From Endotrypanum monterogeii (lineage: Eukaryota; Euglenozoa; Kinetoplastea; Trypanosomatida; Trypanosomatidae), in assembly GCA_000333855.2 (NCBI GenBank), contig CM007327.1, positions 481,509-545,508 of the forward strand: DNA of 64,000 nucleotides. Reading direction: 5' to 3'. The position numbers and the translations under genes are program-made. Shown here piece after piece: positions 1 through 10,484 of this stretch; within the stretch, counting starts at the first letter, position 1, and each line of letters opens with the position of its first letter. Under the pieces are notes generated by a model. That model had not been told where the DNA came from and did no database searches. It saw nothing but the letters and a program-made list of their open reading frames with translations.

Positions 1-157
1 CCCAAACGGCTCTGCAGCCTTTGCTACATCACGTTTTGTTACCCTTCCGACGCCATTTTCTTCCCAGGCAAGGAGAGGCAAGCAGAACAGCGCAGGTCGA
101 AGCTTTCGCGAGGACTCGGCGATCCTGTCTCGAGTATCCTCCTTCGCACCATCGGCG

Positions 158-3100
158 ATGCGCTTTGGGCAAAGGGCACGCCGCCGTGTGCTCTCACTCA
201 CCCAAGCTCAGCTGTGTCTCTCCGCCTGGGACCTCTTCCACCGAGGCCACATGGGCAGCCGTGTGCAGACGGCATTCCAGGCTACACTGGCCGCATCTGG
301 TCTCTCTAGTCCAATCGGTTTGCGGAGCTTCGCCGAGCAACGTAACCGTCAGGCGACCAGTGGTCTCCGTAGTCTCATGAGCGGCAGTGGAAGTCGAATA
401 GGCGTTTCTCAGCACCAGGAGCACTCGTCACCACTGCGTAGCGCCATGGTGACGTCAGAGGTGTCGTCTCACATGCTGTCGGGGTCTCAATGGTTGGTGA
501 GTACGAGCGAGGATGGAATTCTGCGTCACGATGCTCTCCCGTCCGCAGCGCAGCCAACGGTGAGTTCTCGTGCCACCCCAGTGTCCACCACTGCCGATTA
601 TGCATTTTTTTGTGTACCCTACGCGGCAGTTGAGCGTGGCCTCGGGTCGGAGGTGAACCGTGGCTCCAGCAGTAGCGCTACCAGTGACCTTGGTGTCGGC
701 CCCGGCGGTGTGAATACGTCGGTCGGTGTCGGCGGGGAGATGCAGGAGGTGGAGGCAGTGCTCGACATCCTGTTCGGAATCTTCAGAGGCGGTGCGCATT
801 TGCGTTCGAAGGACCAAGAGCAGCCGCCAATACCCCACAACGCCACGGCCGGCGCCAAGTCAATCCTCGTGACGGCCAACACCAGCGCTTGTGGCAACGC
901 GGCGCATTCCACTGCGGTCATGCTTTCCGCTAGTTCTTCCGTGCACGACGTCGAGGCTACCCCGTCCCAGAATGCGGGGTGCATCGGGGATGGCAACACC
1001 GATTGTATCAGTGATGAGCCGAGAAACGGGCGGGGGGTGCCACACCCAACCCAAAGCGTTCCCGGGCCTCAGCGTGTGGCTGGGGCGCGTTCTCTCAAAA
1101 CCGCCAGGCCCAGGATTCATAGTGAAAATCCTACTACCCACGGTGTCGTGTCACCGCGAATACGCATCTCCTCACTAGACTCGCCCACCGCTGCGGACAT
1201 CTCGTTCTCGTCCGAGCAACGGTACCCTGGGGAAAGACTGGACAAGCACCGGGCGCCTTCCTCGCCTCAATCGTCCGACCTCGCAGGACTGCCGTATGCT
1301 TCCTCCGATGAGTGGCTGTTGCCCCTCCGCCAGGCTCTCGTCGATCGCACCATCTTTCTGCTGATGAAATCCAATCAACAGGATACACCGACGCCAAGCC
1401 GGGGCCCTGGGAGTACGACATGTGGCCGGGAGAAGGAGGTGGTTGAGAGGTTCATAGCGTTTGCCAAAGCGCATTACGGCGTCACAGTGCAGCCATGGCG
1501 CGTTATCGTCTTCACGAGTCGCGACGCCACGCGGGCTCGCAATCTAATGCTTGCTGTGTATGCACAGCGACTGCAGCACCAACAAAAGGGAAAGAATCGA
1601 CTGAACACCAGCTCGCGTGTAGTCGATGAGACACCGTCGCAGATGGTGAGGGCCACTGGCACCGGGGAGAGCCATGCGGAGGGAGAGACGGCCACGAGAG
1701 AATCTTTGAACAGTCTCCCTCTCTCCCCGCTTGTGTCTGCATGCATAGGCTCTGAAGCGCCGGTAGTAGCCAACCCGAGCTTAGCGAAGACTCCACCCGA
1801 CATTTCTTTCCTGTCTACTTCACGGCTAACTTTAGAGTCCTCGGTTGACGGAGGTGATGAACGCCGTGCTCACATCTTTGCTGGTGGCCGTTGGCACCAT
1901 AGCGAAGGTGTTCAGCGTGGATCTGGCGATCTTCTCTTTACATTGCTGACCCAAGGGCTGAACGTTCCAGGACTCTCGGTGGCGCTGGAAGAGTACAAAC
2001 CCTTGCTGGAGTACCAAGTCGCGTCACCTCTGCTTCTGCACTCCGTGGCAGGTGGGGAGAAAGTCGCGCCAGTCCCACCGCCAGGCAGTCGCTCTCAAGC
2101 CCATCTCCCCAGCGGGGTGGCACGTGCCTCCGTTTCCGCGAACTTCGAGGGTAGGCAAGCAGTTGTCGACACCACCCGTCAGAGTTCAGGTACAGCGAGC
2201 TCTCTTGGCACTGTGGAGCGTGCCGCTCCCATGGACGCGAGCGAGGTTGACGCCGAATCCTCGGTCGTTGCTGCGGCATTTACGCATGCGCATGATGTTG
2301 TGTGGTGCACCAGTGGTGCCGCCCGCGTGTATGGCGCTCTCGGCTTCTTTCAGCACGCCGCATCTACGCACCGCGTGTCGAAGACTGGATTTCTGCTGAT
2401 GGCGTGGTCTTGGCAGCTGTCTGCGTTGCTGCCGGCGATTATTGATGATACACGATCGCGCTACGATCAGCTGCAGCTCAACGGGGTCCACGCCCGCCAA
2501 AAGCTACAGAATGTACGCCAGAGTCTCGCGTTGCACCGCTCCACCAGCCCAGCGAAGAGTGTTTGTACGCTGGAAAAGCGACTACAGGAGGGATTTGGAG
2601 AAATGACGCAGCGCTTCTTGAGAGACCTGCGACGAGTATTTCTCATGACCGCCGCGTCCACAGCTGACCCAGCTCTCTCGCCCGCTGCTGGGGGGTCTCC
2701 ATCGCCAAGGACAGCCACAACTTCACAAAAGTGTGAGTCATCACGAAAGCAAGTTCCGCCCTTTGTACCTCTGGATGCCCTCCTAGTGTACGACACACCA
2801 AGTTTGCGGGAGGCATATCGGCGCCTTGCCGGGGCGATACGTAGATTTCACGCCTTCTACCTCGGTGGCCAGTTCGACTTCGATGAACAGATGGTACGGA
2901 AATCTACAGATACTAAACGAGATGTATCACGGGAGGGGAAATCATTGCAGTCGCTTGGGCCTCTCTCCGTGTATGAGCAACGTTACGCCGCTATCCGCGA
3001 CGCAGAATACCTTTCCGTCTCACAGCGGAGCTCCCCGCCGGGGTCCCCCAAAGACACGGCTGGTCGTCCACATCCCGCGCTGTCCACGGCGCCTCGCCCG

Positions 3101-5377
3101 CTCTGTTCGGCTGGGACACAGCCATCTGATCGGGCGACGCCTTCCACAGCCTCGACGCCCAACCCTCCAAATCCTCGCTGCTCTCTTCCAGTCGGCGCAG
3201 CGGCGACCTCAGTGACCCCGCTGAGAGCGGAGTATGAGACCTCAGTGGTGAAGAAGGGCTTGGAGCTGCGGACTCGCTCCCAGCACACCTCTCCCGCTGC
3301 GAATGCTGCGCAGACAGCCATTTCATTGAGGGGTGGGCCCACGCTGCAGCGATGCACACGACACGGCGAGGCCGCCGCTACGCCTGATGACAAAGTCATG
3401 CAAGGTGGTGGCGATGGGCAGGCACAGCGGGGACGCCTGCCACAGAAGCTACCGGTGGTTGCTGTGCGTGGCGCGCCTCGACAGGATTGCACAGTACCAG
3501 GTGAACACTCGCCCCAGTCCGGCGGTAAGAGTTCGACCGTGGATTGCCCGTCTAGACGCAGTGGCGACCAGCTCCAGGGACTTCGTCTTCACATGGAGCG
3601 TCAACTTATCACGTATGTTTCACAGATCAATACGGAGATCATTAACTTTTTCCTTGCCACCTGTGTGGCTGCCATTCCGCACCTGCAGCATGACTGCGTG
3701 GTTGCAGAGCTGACGCGGGTCAAGAATGCTCAGTTGGAGATTGTTTCTAGCTTCACCAAGGCGGTGCGCGGACGACGAGATGCTGCCATCGCGGTATCCC
3801 AGCTCTACACTCAACTGGATGAGTGGATCAGTAACATGTCGCATCTTGTTTCTATGGTGCGGTCGCGGCCGTATATTGAGAAGTTCATTACGCAGCTGCG
3901 CGCTGTTCTCTGCGAGGATGTGGTTCGTGCACTGGCCGTCTTTCGCGGTGGCGAGAAGGGGTCGCAAGAGGTGGAGGGGCAGATGCGGCAAGACGTGGGC
4001 ATACCCTGCTCCTCTCCGGGTGCAGACGTATCTTCCTCCAATGGGACAAGTGGTCAGTTAACCGGCTCCAGTCAACCAGGCTCTGGGGATAGTGTGCGGA
4101 CGGGACGTGTCGGGGGGCGTGCGGTCACACCTCCTAACACGAGCGGTCGCCCTCCCGTCCTCGCCTCAAAGTCGCTGGCTGTGGAGGTGGGCCACCGCTC
4201 GGCCCGTATGGTACGCTACTTCACCCGTCTCATCTGCAGCCAGAATGTAGGCAAGGGAAATCCCGTGAGTGGCAGCTGTACACTCCCCCACTCGCAACGC
4301 AACGGCATGTTCGGGGAGATGTTGGCGTCTCCGTCACCGTCCCGATCGCTGCGCTCCGTCCACGCTGGCAGCCCGACGGCGAAGTCGCCACATTGGGCTG
4401 CACGCTCGAAGAGAGACGGCGGCGGCGGCGGCGGCGACAGCGGGGGCGGCGGCGGTGGTCGGTTGTTGGGCTTAAGCATATCATTGTCCAACATGTCCGC
4501 GATGTGGAGTCGCGAGGAGGAGCGCTGTCGTGTGGAAGGCGCCACCCACGGCCACGGAGCTGGAACTCTCATCGATAATGCGACATCTGAGGAGCCCTTT
4601 TTTGCGGACTTGTCGTCGTCGCCGATGGCTGCCGTGTTCACAGAGGCCTTGACGATGTTAGAGGCTTCTCACTCTGCGGCGAGTCTACCCCCTTTGCACA
4701 CCTCACCGGTACAAGCCACGCCGGATACCGACCCAAGGCCAATGACGCTGGACGTAGACGCCCCTGCCCTGATCAAGCCGAATCCGGCCAGTTGTATCAG
4801 AGCCACCGGCGCTCGCACACCAGCTGTGTGCTCGCCTAGCGGTACGGCGCTCACGTCGCATGTGTCAGCAGAGAGCACCTCCAGAGTGGGTGCCGCGGTG
4901 GATTCGTACGTCAAGGTCGAGAGCAGCGCGTGGCACAAGAAGCTAGCGCAGTGGCGCGCCGTCATGTCTGAGACGGAACGGCCGTCTGGTGATGCTTCTG
5001 GGGCTCCGTTGCTGTGGATATTGCTGGACGTCTGGGATGAAACACTCCTTCGCATGCCCTATGGACTACTGCTTGAGGTCGACATGCCTCGCTACGCCGA
5101 ATCTCTTAACGGTCTAAGTGCTGACTTGTTGGATACACAAAAGAGCTGGGTCAGTCTGTGCAGAGACTCGCTGACAACGATTGAACGGCAACTAAAGGCA
5201 CTTCGAGGCGATATCGCCAAGATGTGTCACGAGCATGGTGAAGTCCGTGTCGGGTACGTGCAGGAGCTGAGTGCCATCTTCGATGCGGCGTCCAGACTCG
5301 TTGCCTCTTCTGCGATGACGCCTGAGGTGAGAGCCTCTTCTATTTATAAATTCCCGGTGAGTAGTACAGAAACGTAA
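158..5377 (+). CDS. Large low-complexity protein of unknown function, 5' end uncertain
   Basis: I do not recognise this 1739-residue protein. It is mostly Ser/Pro/Thr/Gly-rich and probably disordered, with more ordered helical stretches at about residues 425-470, 740-860 and 1145-1265, a glycine run near residues 1420-1435, and a helical C-terminal segment of about 110 residues. No catalytic motif, membrane segment or signal peptide is visible. The ATG at 158 is the first in frame, but I read the frame back and it stays open to base 2 of the window with no stop, so the true start may lie upstream of the window. The stop is TAA at 5375. The length and mixed composition resemble trypanosomatid scaffold or cytoskeletal proteins, but that is only an impression. 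Coding status is well supported by the very long frame. Confidence 0.85.
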   Translation: MRFGQRARRRVLSLTQAQLCLSAWDLFHRGHMGSRVQTAFQATLAASGLSSPIGLRSFAEQRNRQATSGLRSLMSGSGSRIGVSQHQEHSSPLRSAMVTSEVSSHMLSGSQWLVSTSEDGILRHDALPSAAQPTVSSRATPVSTTADYAFFCVPYAAVERGLGSEVNRGSSSSATSDLGVGPGGVNTSVGVGGEMQEVEAVLDILFGIFRGGAHLRSKDQEQPPIPHNATAGAKSILVTANTSACGNAAHSTAVMLSASSSVHDVEATPSQNAGCIGDGNTDCISDEPRNGRGVPHPTQSVPGPQRVAGARSLKTARPRIHSENPTTHGVVSPRIRISSLDSPTAADISFSSEQRYPGERLDKHRAPSSPQSSDLAGLPYASSDEWLLPLRQALVDRTIFLLMKSNQQDTPTPSRGPGSTTCGREKEVVERFIAFAKAHYGVTVQPWRVIVFTSRDATRARNLMLAVYAQRLQHQQKGKNRLNTSSRVVDETPSQMVRATGTGESHAEGETATRESLNSLPLSPLVSACIGSEAPVVANPSLAKTPPDISFLSTSRLTLESSVDGGDERRAHIFAGGRWHHSEGVQRGSGDLLFTLLTQGLNVPGLSVALEEYKPLLEYQVASPLLLHSVAGGEKVAPVPPPGSRSQAHLPSGVARASVSANFEGRQAVVDTTRQSSGTASSLGTVERAAPMDASEVDAESSVVAAAFTHAHDVVWCTSGAARVYGALGFFQHAASTHRVSKTGFLLMAWSWQLSALLPAIIDDTRSRYDQLQLNGVHARQKLQNVRQSLALHRSTSPAKSVCTLEKRLQEGFGEMTQRFLRDLRRVFLMTAASTADPALSPAAGGSPSPRTATTSQKCESSRKQVPPFVPLDALLVYDTPSLREAYRRLAGAIRRFHAFYLGGQFDFDEQMVRKSTDTKRDVSREGKSLQSLGPLSVYEQRYAAIRDAEYLSVSQRSSPPGSPKDTAGRPHPALSTAPRPLCSAGTQPSDRATPSTASTPNPPNPRCSLPVGAAATSVTPLRAEYETSVVKKGLELRTRSQHTSPAANAAQTAISLRGGPTLQRCTRHGEAAATPDDKVMQGGGDGQAQRGRLPQKLPVVAVRGAPRQDCTVPGEHSPQSGGKSSTVDCPSRRSGDQLQGLRLHMERQLITYVSQINTEIINFFLATCVAAIPHLQHDCVVAELTRVKNAQLEIVSSFTKAVRGRRDAAIAVSQLYTQLDEWISNMSHLVSMVRSRPYIEKFITQLRAVLCEDVVRALAVFRGGEKGSQEVEGQMRQDVGIPCSSPGADVSSSNGTSGQLTGSSQPGSGDSVRTGRVGGRAVTPPNTSGRPPVLASKSLAVEVGHRSARMVRYFTRLICSQNVGKGNPVSGSCTLPHSQRNGMFGEMLASPSPSRSLRSVHAGSPTAKSPHWAARSKRDGGGGGGDSGGGGGGRLLGLSISLSNMSAMWSREEERCRVEGATHGHGAGTLIDNATSEEPFFADLSSSPMAAVFTEALTMLEASHSAASLPPLHTSPVQATPDTDPRPMTLDVDAPALIKPNPASCIRATGARTPAVCSPSGTALTSHVSAESTSRVGAAVDSYVKVESSAWHKKLAQWRAVMSETERPSGDASGAPLLWILLDVWDETLLRMPYGLLLEVDMPRYAESLNGLSADLLDTQKSWVSLCRDSLTTIERQLKALRGDIAKMCHEHGEVRVGYVQELSAIFDAASRLVASSAMTPEVRASSIYKFPVSSTET

Positions 5378-6573
5378 ACCAGCGCGGATGAAGGGACTTG
5401 GCTGAGCTCGTGTGGAGGACCAGCTCCTTCTCCTCCCCCACACATCTATCCACCCCTCACCCCCTTCCGGCATCCTCCACCTACATTTCGCTAATGTGTT
5501 TCTTTCTCCCCCCCTCCTCTGCCCCACATAAAAATCACCTGTTGGGGACATGATGTGTATTATGCGCGCACCGCTTTTTTTTTTTTGTTGTGTGTGTGTG
5601 TGTGTGTGTCAGCGTATCTCTCTTTTTTTTTTTTCGTTGATGGCGGCAGGCGCACCTGAGGGGTTTGGGAGAAGGGGTCCTTCGTCTGGTCCCCACCCAC
5701 TCCCCGTCCTCACAGCCATGCGACGTGTGGCTATGAGGACAACGATGCTAACTAGCATGTGAATCGCGAAAGATGGTTTGTGGGCATTGTGTGGGTCGAT
5801 GCTCTGCTGATATGGTCGAGTGGGCATAGTCTGAGCCTTGGTGCTGCTCGTGTTACCGGCAGTCTTGCTCACTAGGTATTTTAGGGTGTTGGCTTGCAGG
5901 GTGTGTCAGTTTTGTTCTCGTGGTAAAAAAAAAAAAAGAGAAGACGGAGAAACAACAAAAAAAATAGATCCGCTGGCGTTGCGATGTTCGTGTCGTGCCG
6001 ATTGTGTGCTCAACCTGATCTCCTCGAGTGATTCAGGGGCAAAAGTGGGAGCAACACAACAGCTGAGGTGTTGTGTGCTCATCGAAAAAAAAAAAAACCT
6101 CTATGGACGAAGAAAGCGGGGAGAGAGGGAGGGGGGAGGGGGCGAGAGGAGGAGTGGTCCCTGCGCCCTCTATCCCTGCGCTTCGTTCCATTCCATTGCG
6201 TTATCACTTTATGCCCTTCAAGAGGAGAGGTAACTTGTGTGAGCAAATGGTGAGGCGCAGAAGATGAGTAGTTACCCCCACGAGAATATTTCTGTTTGTA
6301 TCTCTCTCGCTCTCTCTCTCTGTGTGTAAGTGTGTGTGTGTGTAAGTGTGTGTGGCTGCATTTTTTTTCCTCATCACTTCATAAATACGTCACCCGTCTT
6401 CTGTGATTTCTTTTTTATTTCCTAGCTTTCCCCTCTCTTTGCGGGGTTGGGGGAAAATCTATTAGTATACGTTTCCCTCTCATTCCTTTGCTTGCTTTGT
6501 AGTATCCCCCCCTCCCCTCCCAACCCTCGCTGAGCCTGGGGGTATCTCCGACCTCGGAAGGCAGGGACAGCTT
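5378..6573 (+). other. Intergenic spacer
   Basis: This stretch has no credible gene. It holds poly(T) and (GT)n near 5575-5635, A-runs near 5926 and 6085, a (CT)n/(GT)n segment near 6301-6352, and C-rich pyrimidine tracts at about 6470-6530. AG dinucleotides at 6501-6502, 6533-6534 and 6569-6570 are candidate spliced-leader acceptors for the next gene. Confidence 0.7.
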
Positions 6574-9500
6574 ATGCTCCACCCCTTTCACGAGCATACA
6601 ATGACCTCCGATCTCACGGCGCTGCGTGCCAACTGCAATGGATTGTTTGACGCTGCCATGCCGCCGATCGTGCGTGGCTCAATTTCCTTTCCCTTCTCCA
6701 CCAACTCCTTCTCGGCGCTTCGACTCAACCGGCTGTCGTTGACTGTTGGCGCACCGTTAGCTGCTGTGGGGCCGACTCACGGTGTGGAGGCGGCGCTACT
6801 GCGACGGGAGCAGGAGTTGCGCAATGAGTACTACCGACTGTGTGCCGAAGACCAGTGGCAGCTGCGCCAGCAGCGAGAGGCAAAGCGCCACCAGGACGAG
6901 GAGGCGGAGCGGCAGCGCATGATGGAGCTGGCTCGCAAGATTGAGGAAGAGCGCGCGCGGCGCGTGACAGAGCAGCAAGAGCGACTTATTCAGAAGGAGC
7001 GAGAGCTCGAGGAGTGGAGGATGGAGCGGTTGAAGGCGGCCGATGCGGAACGCCGTCAGCAACGACAGGAGGACGAACACCGTCTCGAGTTGCAGCATGA
7101 ACGTGAGCTGGCCCGTATCAAAGAGGAGGCGGCTTCACGGGCAGCCTCGGCGCAGAAGGGTGAAGATGTGAAGGCGGCAATGGAGCAGTCTCTGGATAAG
7201 CTGCGGTGTTCCATGCAGGAGCAGCTACGCGAGGAGGTTCGTGCACTCGAGGCGGCAAACAACTCCCAACTCGCACGCCGCGAAGTGGAGTGGGTGCAGC
7301 GTGTGGAAGCGATGGAGGTAAGTCGCAGCACGGAGATTGCTGACCTTACACATCACCTGCAGCTTGACCAGGCACGCGCAATCCGCAGCGAAGAGCAGCT
7401 ACGCGAGGCCCGGGACCAGCTCACAAGACTCCTGCAAGAGGTTAGTCAGTTGCATACTATGCTGCAGTCTGGTGGCCCCTGCTCGGAGCGGCATCGCGAA
7501 GTTGAACAACATTTGGCGGCGACACATCGCGGCGCGATAGAACGTCTTCAACAAATGTACGACGACGACATGAAGTCTCAGCAGCGCCGCTACGCAGAGG
7601 ACCGCGACCGGGTCAAGTATGAGCACGAACGCAGCGTTGGGGAGCTCAAGGACGCCCACGCCGCGGCGGTGCGGGTCAAGGATAACGAGATTGATCAACT
7701 TAGAAATCGTGTTCGACAACTAGAGCGAGATCTGCAAGATGAGATCACGAAGCTTGCACTGTTGCGTGCGGGCGGGGAGCAAATGACGACGATGTCCGTT
7801 GAGAATGCTCGCATGAAAGATGAGCTGCGGCTGCTACAGGCTTCCAAGGCAGAGTTGGAGGAGACGAGAAGGCGTCTGGAGCGAAGTCTGAGTGAGGCCG
7901 ATGCACGGGCGGACAGTCAGAGCAAGCAACTGCAGGCTCTGCAAAACGACACCCTGTCGGCTCAGCGGCAGCTGGTGGCCGAGCGCGACGAGCTGCGTCG
8001 TGAGAATGTCGACCTTAAGAGTCAGCTAACGATGACGCGTGAGAGCCATGAGGAGCAATTGATGCGCCTTCAGAAGCGTCTTACAAGTGCAGAGGATGCC
8101 ACGGCGCAGATGAATGTGCAGGATGTAGAGAAGAGGGCACACGACGCGGTCGACAAAGCCGAAGAGGCTCGTCGTAGCGCTGAGAGCAGCTTGGCGCAGG
8201 CGAACCGTAAGCTCAAAGCCATTGAGGAGGAGAAGCAGTCGTTGAAGCGGGGCGCCGAGGCAGCGCAGCGGGAGGTTGCCCAGGCACGGGATCGCATCCA
8301 GGAGCTGCAGGCGAAGCTGGAGGAGCGCGCGGCAAGGGTGCGCGCACTGGAGATGGATCTGCAGGAGAAAGTTGCTCTGACCTATGAGGTGAGGGAGGCT
8401 AAGGAACGGGCTGAGAGGCTGCAGGGTGAGTATGATGCAGAGCGTGAGTCGCGCCGTCGGCAGTACGAGGCTGCTCTCGAGGCAAAGGATCGAGAAGTGC
8501 AGCAGTGCCGCACTGATGTGTTGGAGATCACCAAGAGGTTGCACGCTTTACGGGAAGAATGTACGCACACCAAGTTCGATAAGGAGGGTCACCAGCAACG
8601 ACTTTCTCGTCAACTTGCAGAAAAGGAGGAGGAGGTGGCGCAGCTGCGCGGGCAATTGAGTGACAGCCGCCAGTCGCTTGAGCAGTGGAAAGCCACGTAT
8701 GAGGAGCTGCAGCAGCGCAGCGGCACTAGCACCGACGGCTATCAGAAGGCTTTTCGCGAACGGGAGGCGGAGCTACAGGATTGTCACCGTCGTTTAACTA
8801 AGCTGCAAGACGAAAACGCGGAATTGACGCGGCGTCTGCGTGGCGTTGAAGAAACTGCCCGCATCTCTGCGGCGCAGGGTGGGGATGTGCAGCGAGTGCT
8901 ACGTGATCAGGAGATGGTAATCGAAGGACTTCGGCGCGAGGTGCGGGAGCTACGGGCACAGCCAGCACCGCTTTCGGCACCAACAGTGCCTGTCTCGTCG
9001 CCTGTGAGCCTAGGGGGGCCTCCCTCTCTCCCTGCAGCTGCTGCGCTAAGCATTCCCCAGCTCTCCGATGCTTCCGCCATCGGTGTGCCTCCTGCCATTG
9101 CCGCAACTTCAACCACCTTGTATGCAGCCCCCTCCGCGAGTGCCCCACCCCCGAGCGAACCCAAGGCGCCACCTGCACTAGCCACACTGCCCTCCTCATC
9201 TTTTTCCAAAATACCACCGCCTCCCCCACCGCCTGCAGGCGCTGCGCTATCCTCGCCCTCCGTGACGGGAGCGCATCTCGCACTACCCACCACGAGCCAT
9301 CCAGCAGTACCGCTGCCACAACCAGTTCCCGCCGTAGCGCATGCGTTTCAACCCGATCTCCCCGCGCCATTGCCCGCAGCGGCGGCTCCCGCGGTACCCA
9401 TGCCATCAAGGCACCCTGTAGACCACAGCACGGGGTCGGCCGAAAGAGTGTCTGAGACAACGCCGCTGAGCATCCCTGTGCCCGCATCGCTCTCACAGTC

Positions 9501-10104
9501 CGCCTTCCAGGTCGCCAAACGGAGCATTGATGACCCCTCACTGACCATGGTCGTGCCCACCCCTGCAAGCGCACTTTCGCTCACCACTCCAGCGACCCCA
9601 TATGCTACCCCCCCAACTCCGGGTGTCGTTGCCCCGACTAACCCGCATGGAGGCCAGAGTCCAATGCCCACCGTATCGGTTCCGTCGATGCCAGTCCCGA
9701 AGCTTTCCGTGGGCTCTCACGCCGCAAACACGGGCACCGCTAGTTCCTTCTTCATACCCTCACCAGTAGCACTTCCTCCCCCCCCACCAGTCCCCTCCGT
9801 GGCTGGGGTAGGCTACAGTAGCAGCGCTGGTGGTGCCCCAGTAGTGCCAGTCCCTGCACCGGTGTCCCCTTCGTACAGTACGGCATCCGTGCCCGGAGTT
9901 GGGATGCCGATTGTGCCAACGCTCACTTCCCCTAGGACTTCCACATCTCCTTCGACTGCTCTGTACAGTATTCCCCCACCGCCGCAGCCGCCGATCGCGG
10001 TGCCATCTGTGATGGGCACGCCCCCCTTAGCAGTGCAAGACAGCAGGCACAAAGAGGAACGACACGGTCACCGTAGAAGTCACCACCACCACCATCGAAG
10101 CTAA
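6574..10104 (+). CDS. Long coiled-coil protein with proline-rich C-terminus
   Basis: The protein is unknown: 1176 residues from the ATG at 6574, or 1167 from the in-frame ATG at 6601. Both follow the same candidate splice acceptors, so the start is undecided. A short N-terminal segment is followed by about 720 residues of nearly unbroken Glu/Gln/Arg/Leu-rich heptad sequence (about 70-795), which predicts a long rod. Then come about 350 residues rich in Pro/Ala/Ser/Val, with runs such as PPPPPPP that could bind SH3-, WW- or profilin-like partners, and a basic His-rich tail ending in HHHHHRS. There is no formin FH2 domain, kinesin or myosin head. A cytoskeletal, flagellar or basal-body structural role is plausible for such architecture in trypanosomatids, but it is inference. 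Confidence 0.9.
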   Translation: MLHPFHEHTMTSDLTALRANCNGLFDAAMPPIVRGSISFPFSTNSFSALRLNRLSLTVGAPLAAVGPTHGVEAALLRREQELRNEYYRLCAEDQWQLRQQREAKRHQDEEAERQRMMELARKIEEERARRVTEQQERLIQKERELEEWRMERLKAADAERRQQRQEDEHRLELQHERELARIKEEAASRAASAQKGEDVKAAMEQSLDKLRCSMQEQLREEVRALEAANNSQLARREVEWVQRVEAMEVSRSTEIADLTHHLQLDQARAIRSEEQLREARDQLTRLLQEVSQLHTMLQSGGPCSERHREVEQHLAATHRGAIERLQQMYDDDMKSQQRRYAEDRDRVKYEHERSVGELKDAHAAAVRVKDNEIDQLRNRVRQLERDLQDEITKLALLRAGGEQMTTMSVENARMKDELRLLQASKAELEETRRRLERSLSEADARADSQSKQLQALQNDTLSAQRQLVAERDELRRENVDLKSQLTMTRESHEEQLMRLQKRLTSAEDATAQMNVQDVEKRAHDAVDKAEEARRSAESSLAQANRKLKAIEEEKQSLKRGAEAAQREVAQARDRIQELQAKLEERAARVRALEMDLQEKVALTYEVREAKERAERLQGEYDAERESRRRQYEAALEAKDREVQQCRTDVLEITKRLHALREECTHTKFDKEGHQQRLSRQLAEKEEEVAQLRGQLSDSRQSLEQWKATYEELQQRSGTSTDGYQKAFREREAELQDCHRRLTKLQDENAELTRRLRGVEETARISAAQGGDVQRVLRDQEMVIEGLRREVRELRAQPAPLSAPTVPVSSPVSLGGPPSLPAAAALSIPQLSDASAIGVPPAIAATSTTLYAAPSASAPPPSEPKAPPALATLPSSSFSKIPPPPPPPAGAALSSPSVTGAHLALPTTSHPAVPLPQPVPAVAHAFQPDLPAPLPAAAAPAVPMPSRHPVDHSTGSAERVSETTPLSIPVPASLSQSAFQVAKRSIDDPSLTMVVPTPASALSLTTPATPYATPPTPGVVAPTNPHGGQSPMPTVSVPSMPVPKLSVGSHAANTGTASSFFIPSPVALPPPPPVPSVAGVGYSSSAGGAPVVPVPAPVSPSYSTASVPGVGMPIVPTLTSPRTSTSPSTALYSIPPPPQPPIAVPSVMGTPPLAVQDSRHKEERHGHRRSHHHHHRS

Positions 10105-10436
10105 ACAACTCTGAGCACTGGAGGGGAGGGCTTCCACCGCCAAGATGCGGCGTGGTCTTTTCCATGCCCCCCCCCCCTTCTACTGTACACAAAGTCAAGT
10201 AGGCTCATTCGTGCGTCGATATTTTTTGTTTTTCACTTTGGGGCTCTCGTGCTGCTTCTCCGTGGGTGGTGCGAGATACTGCTGGGGAGGACTTGTGACT
10301 GAGCGAGCCCTGGGGCTCGCGCCGCTGTCATTGATGAGACACTGCTCTGGGTGTTCTCATCTGTTCCGTCTCGGATAGTGTCTACTGTTCAGTTTTCTCG
10401 CCACTCGTCTCTCTTACAATTTTGCAGATGTGCAAT

Positions 10437-10484
10437 ATTATATATATATTATATATATATATTTATATACATATATATAATATT
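10437..10484. repeat. AT-only palindromic tract
   Basis: This is an interrupted TA repeat made of several (TA)n blocks broken by TT or AC. It can pair with itself. It lies in the presumed 3' UTR or spacer of the coiled-coil gene. Confidence 0.8.

Noticed and set aside
8798..9574. 258-codon minus-strand frame within the coiled-coil gene
   Set aside because: It is antisense to a proline-rich coding region, with no splice signals on that strand.
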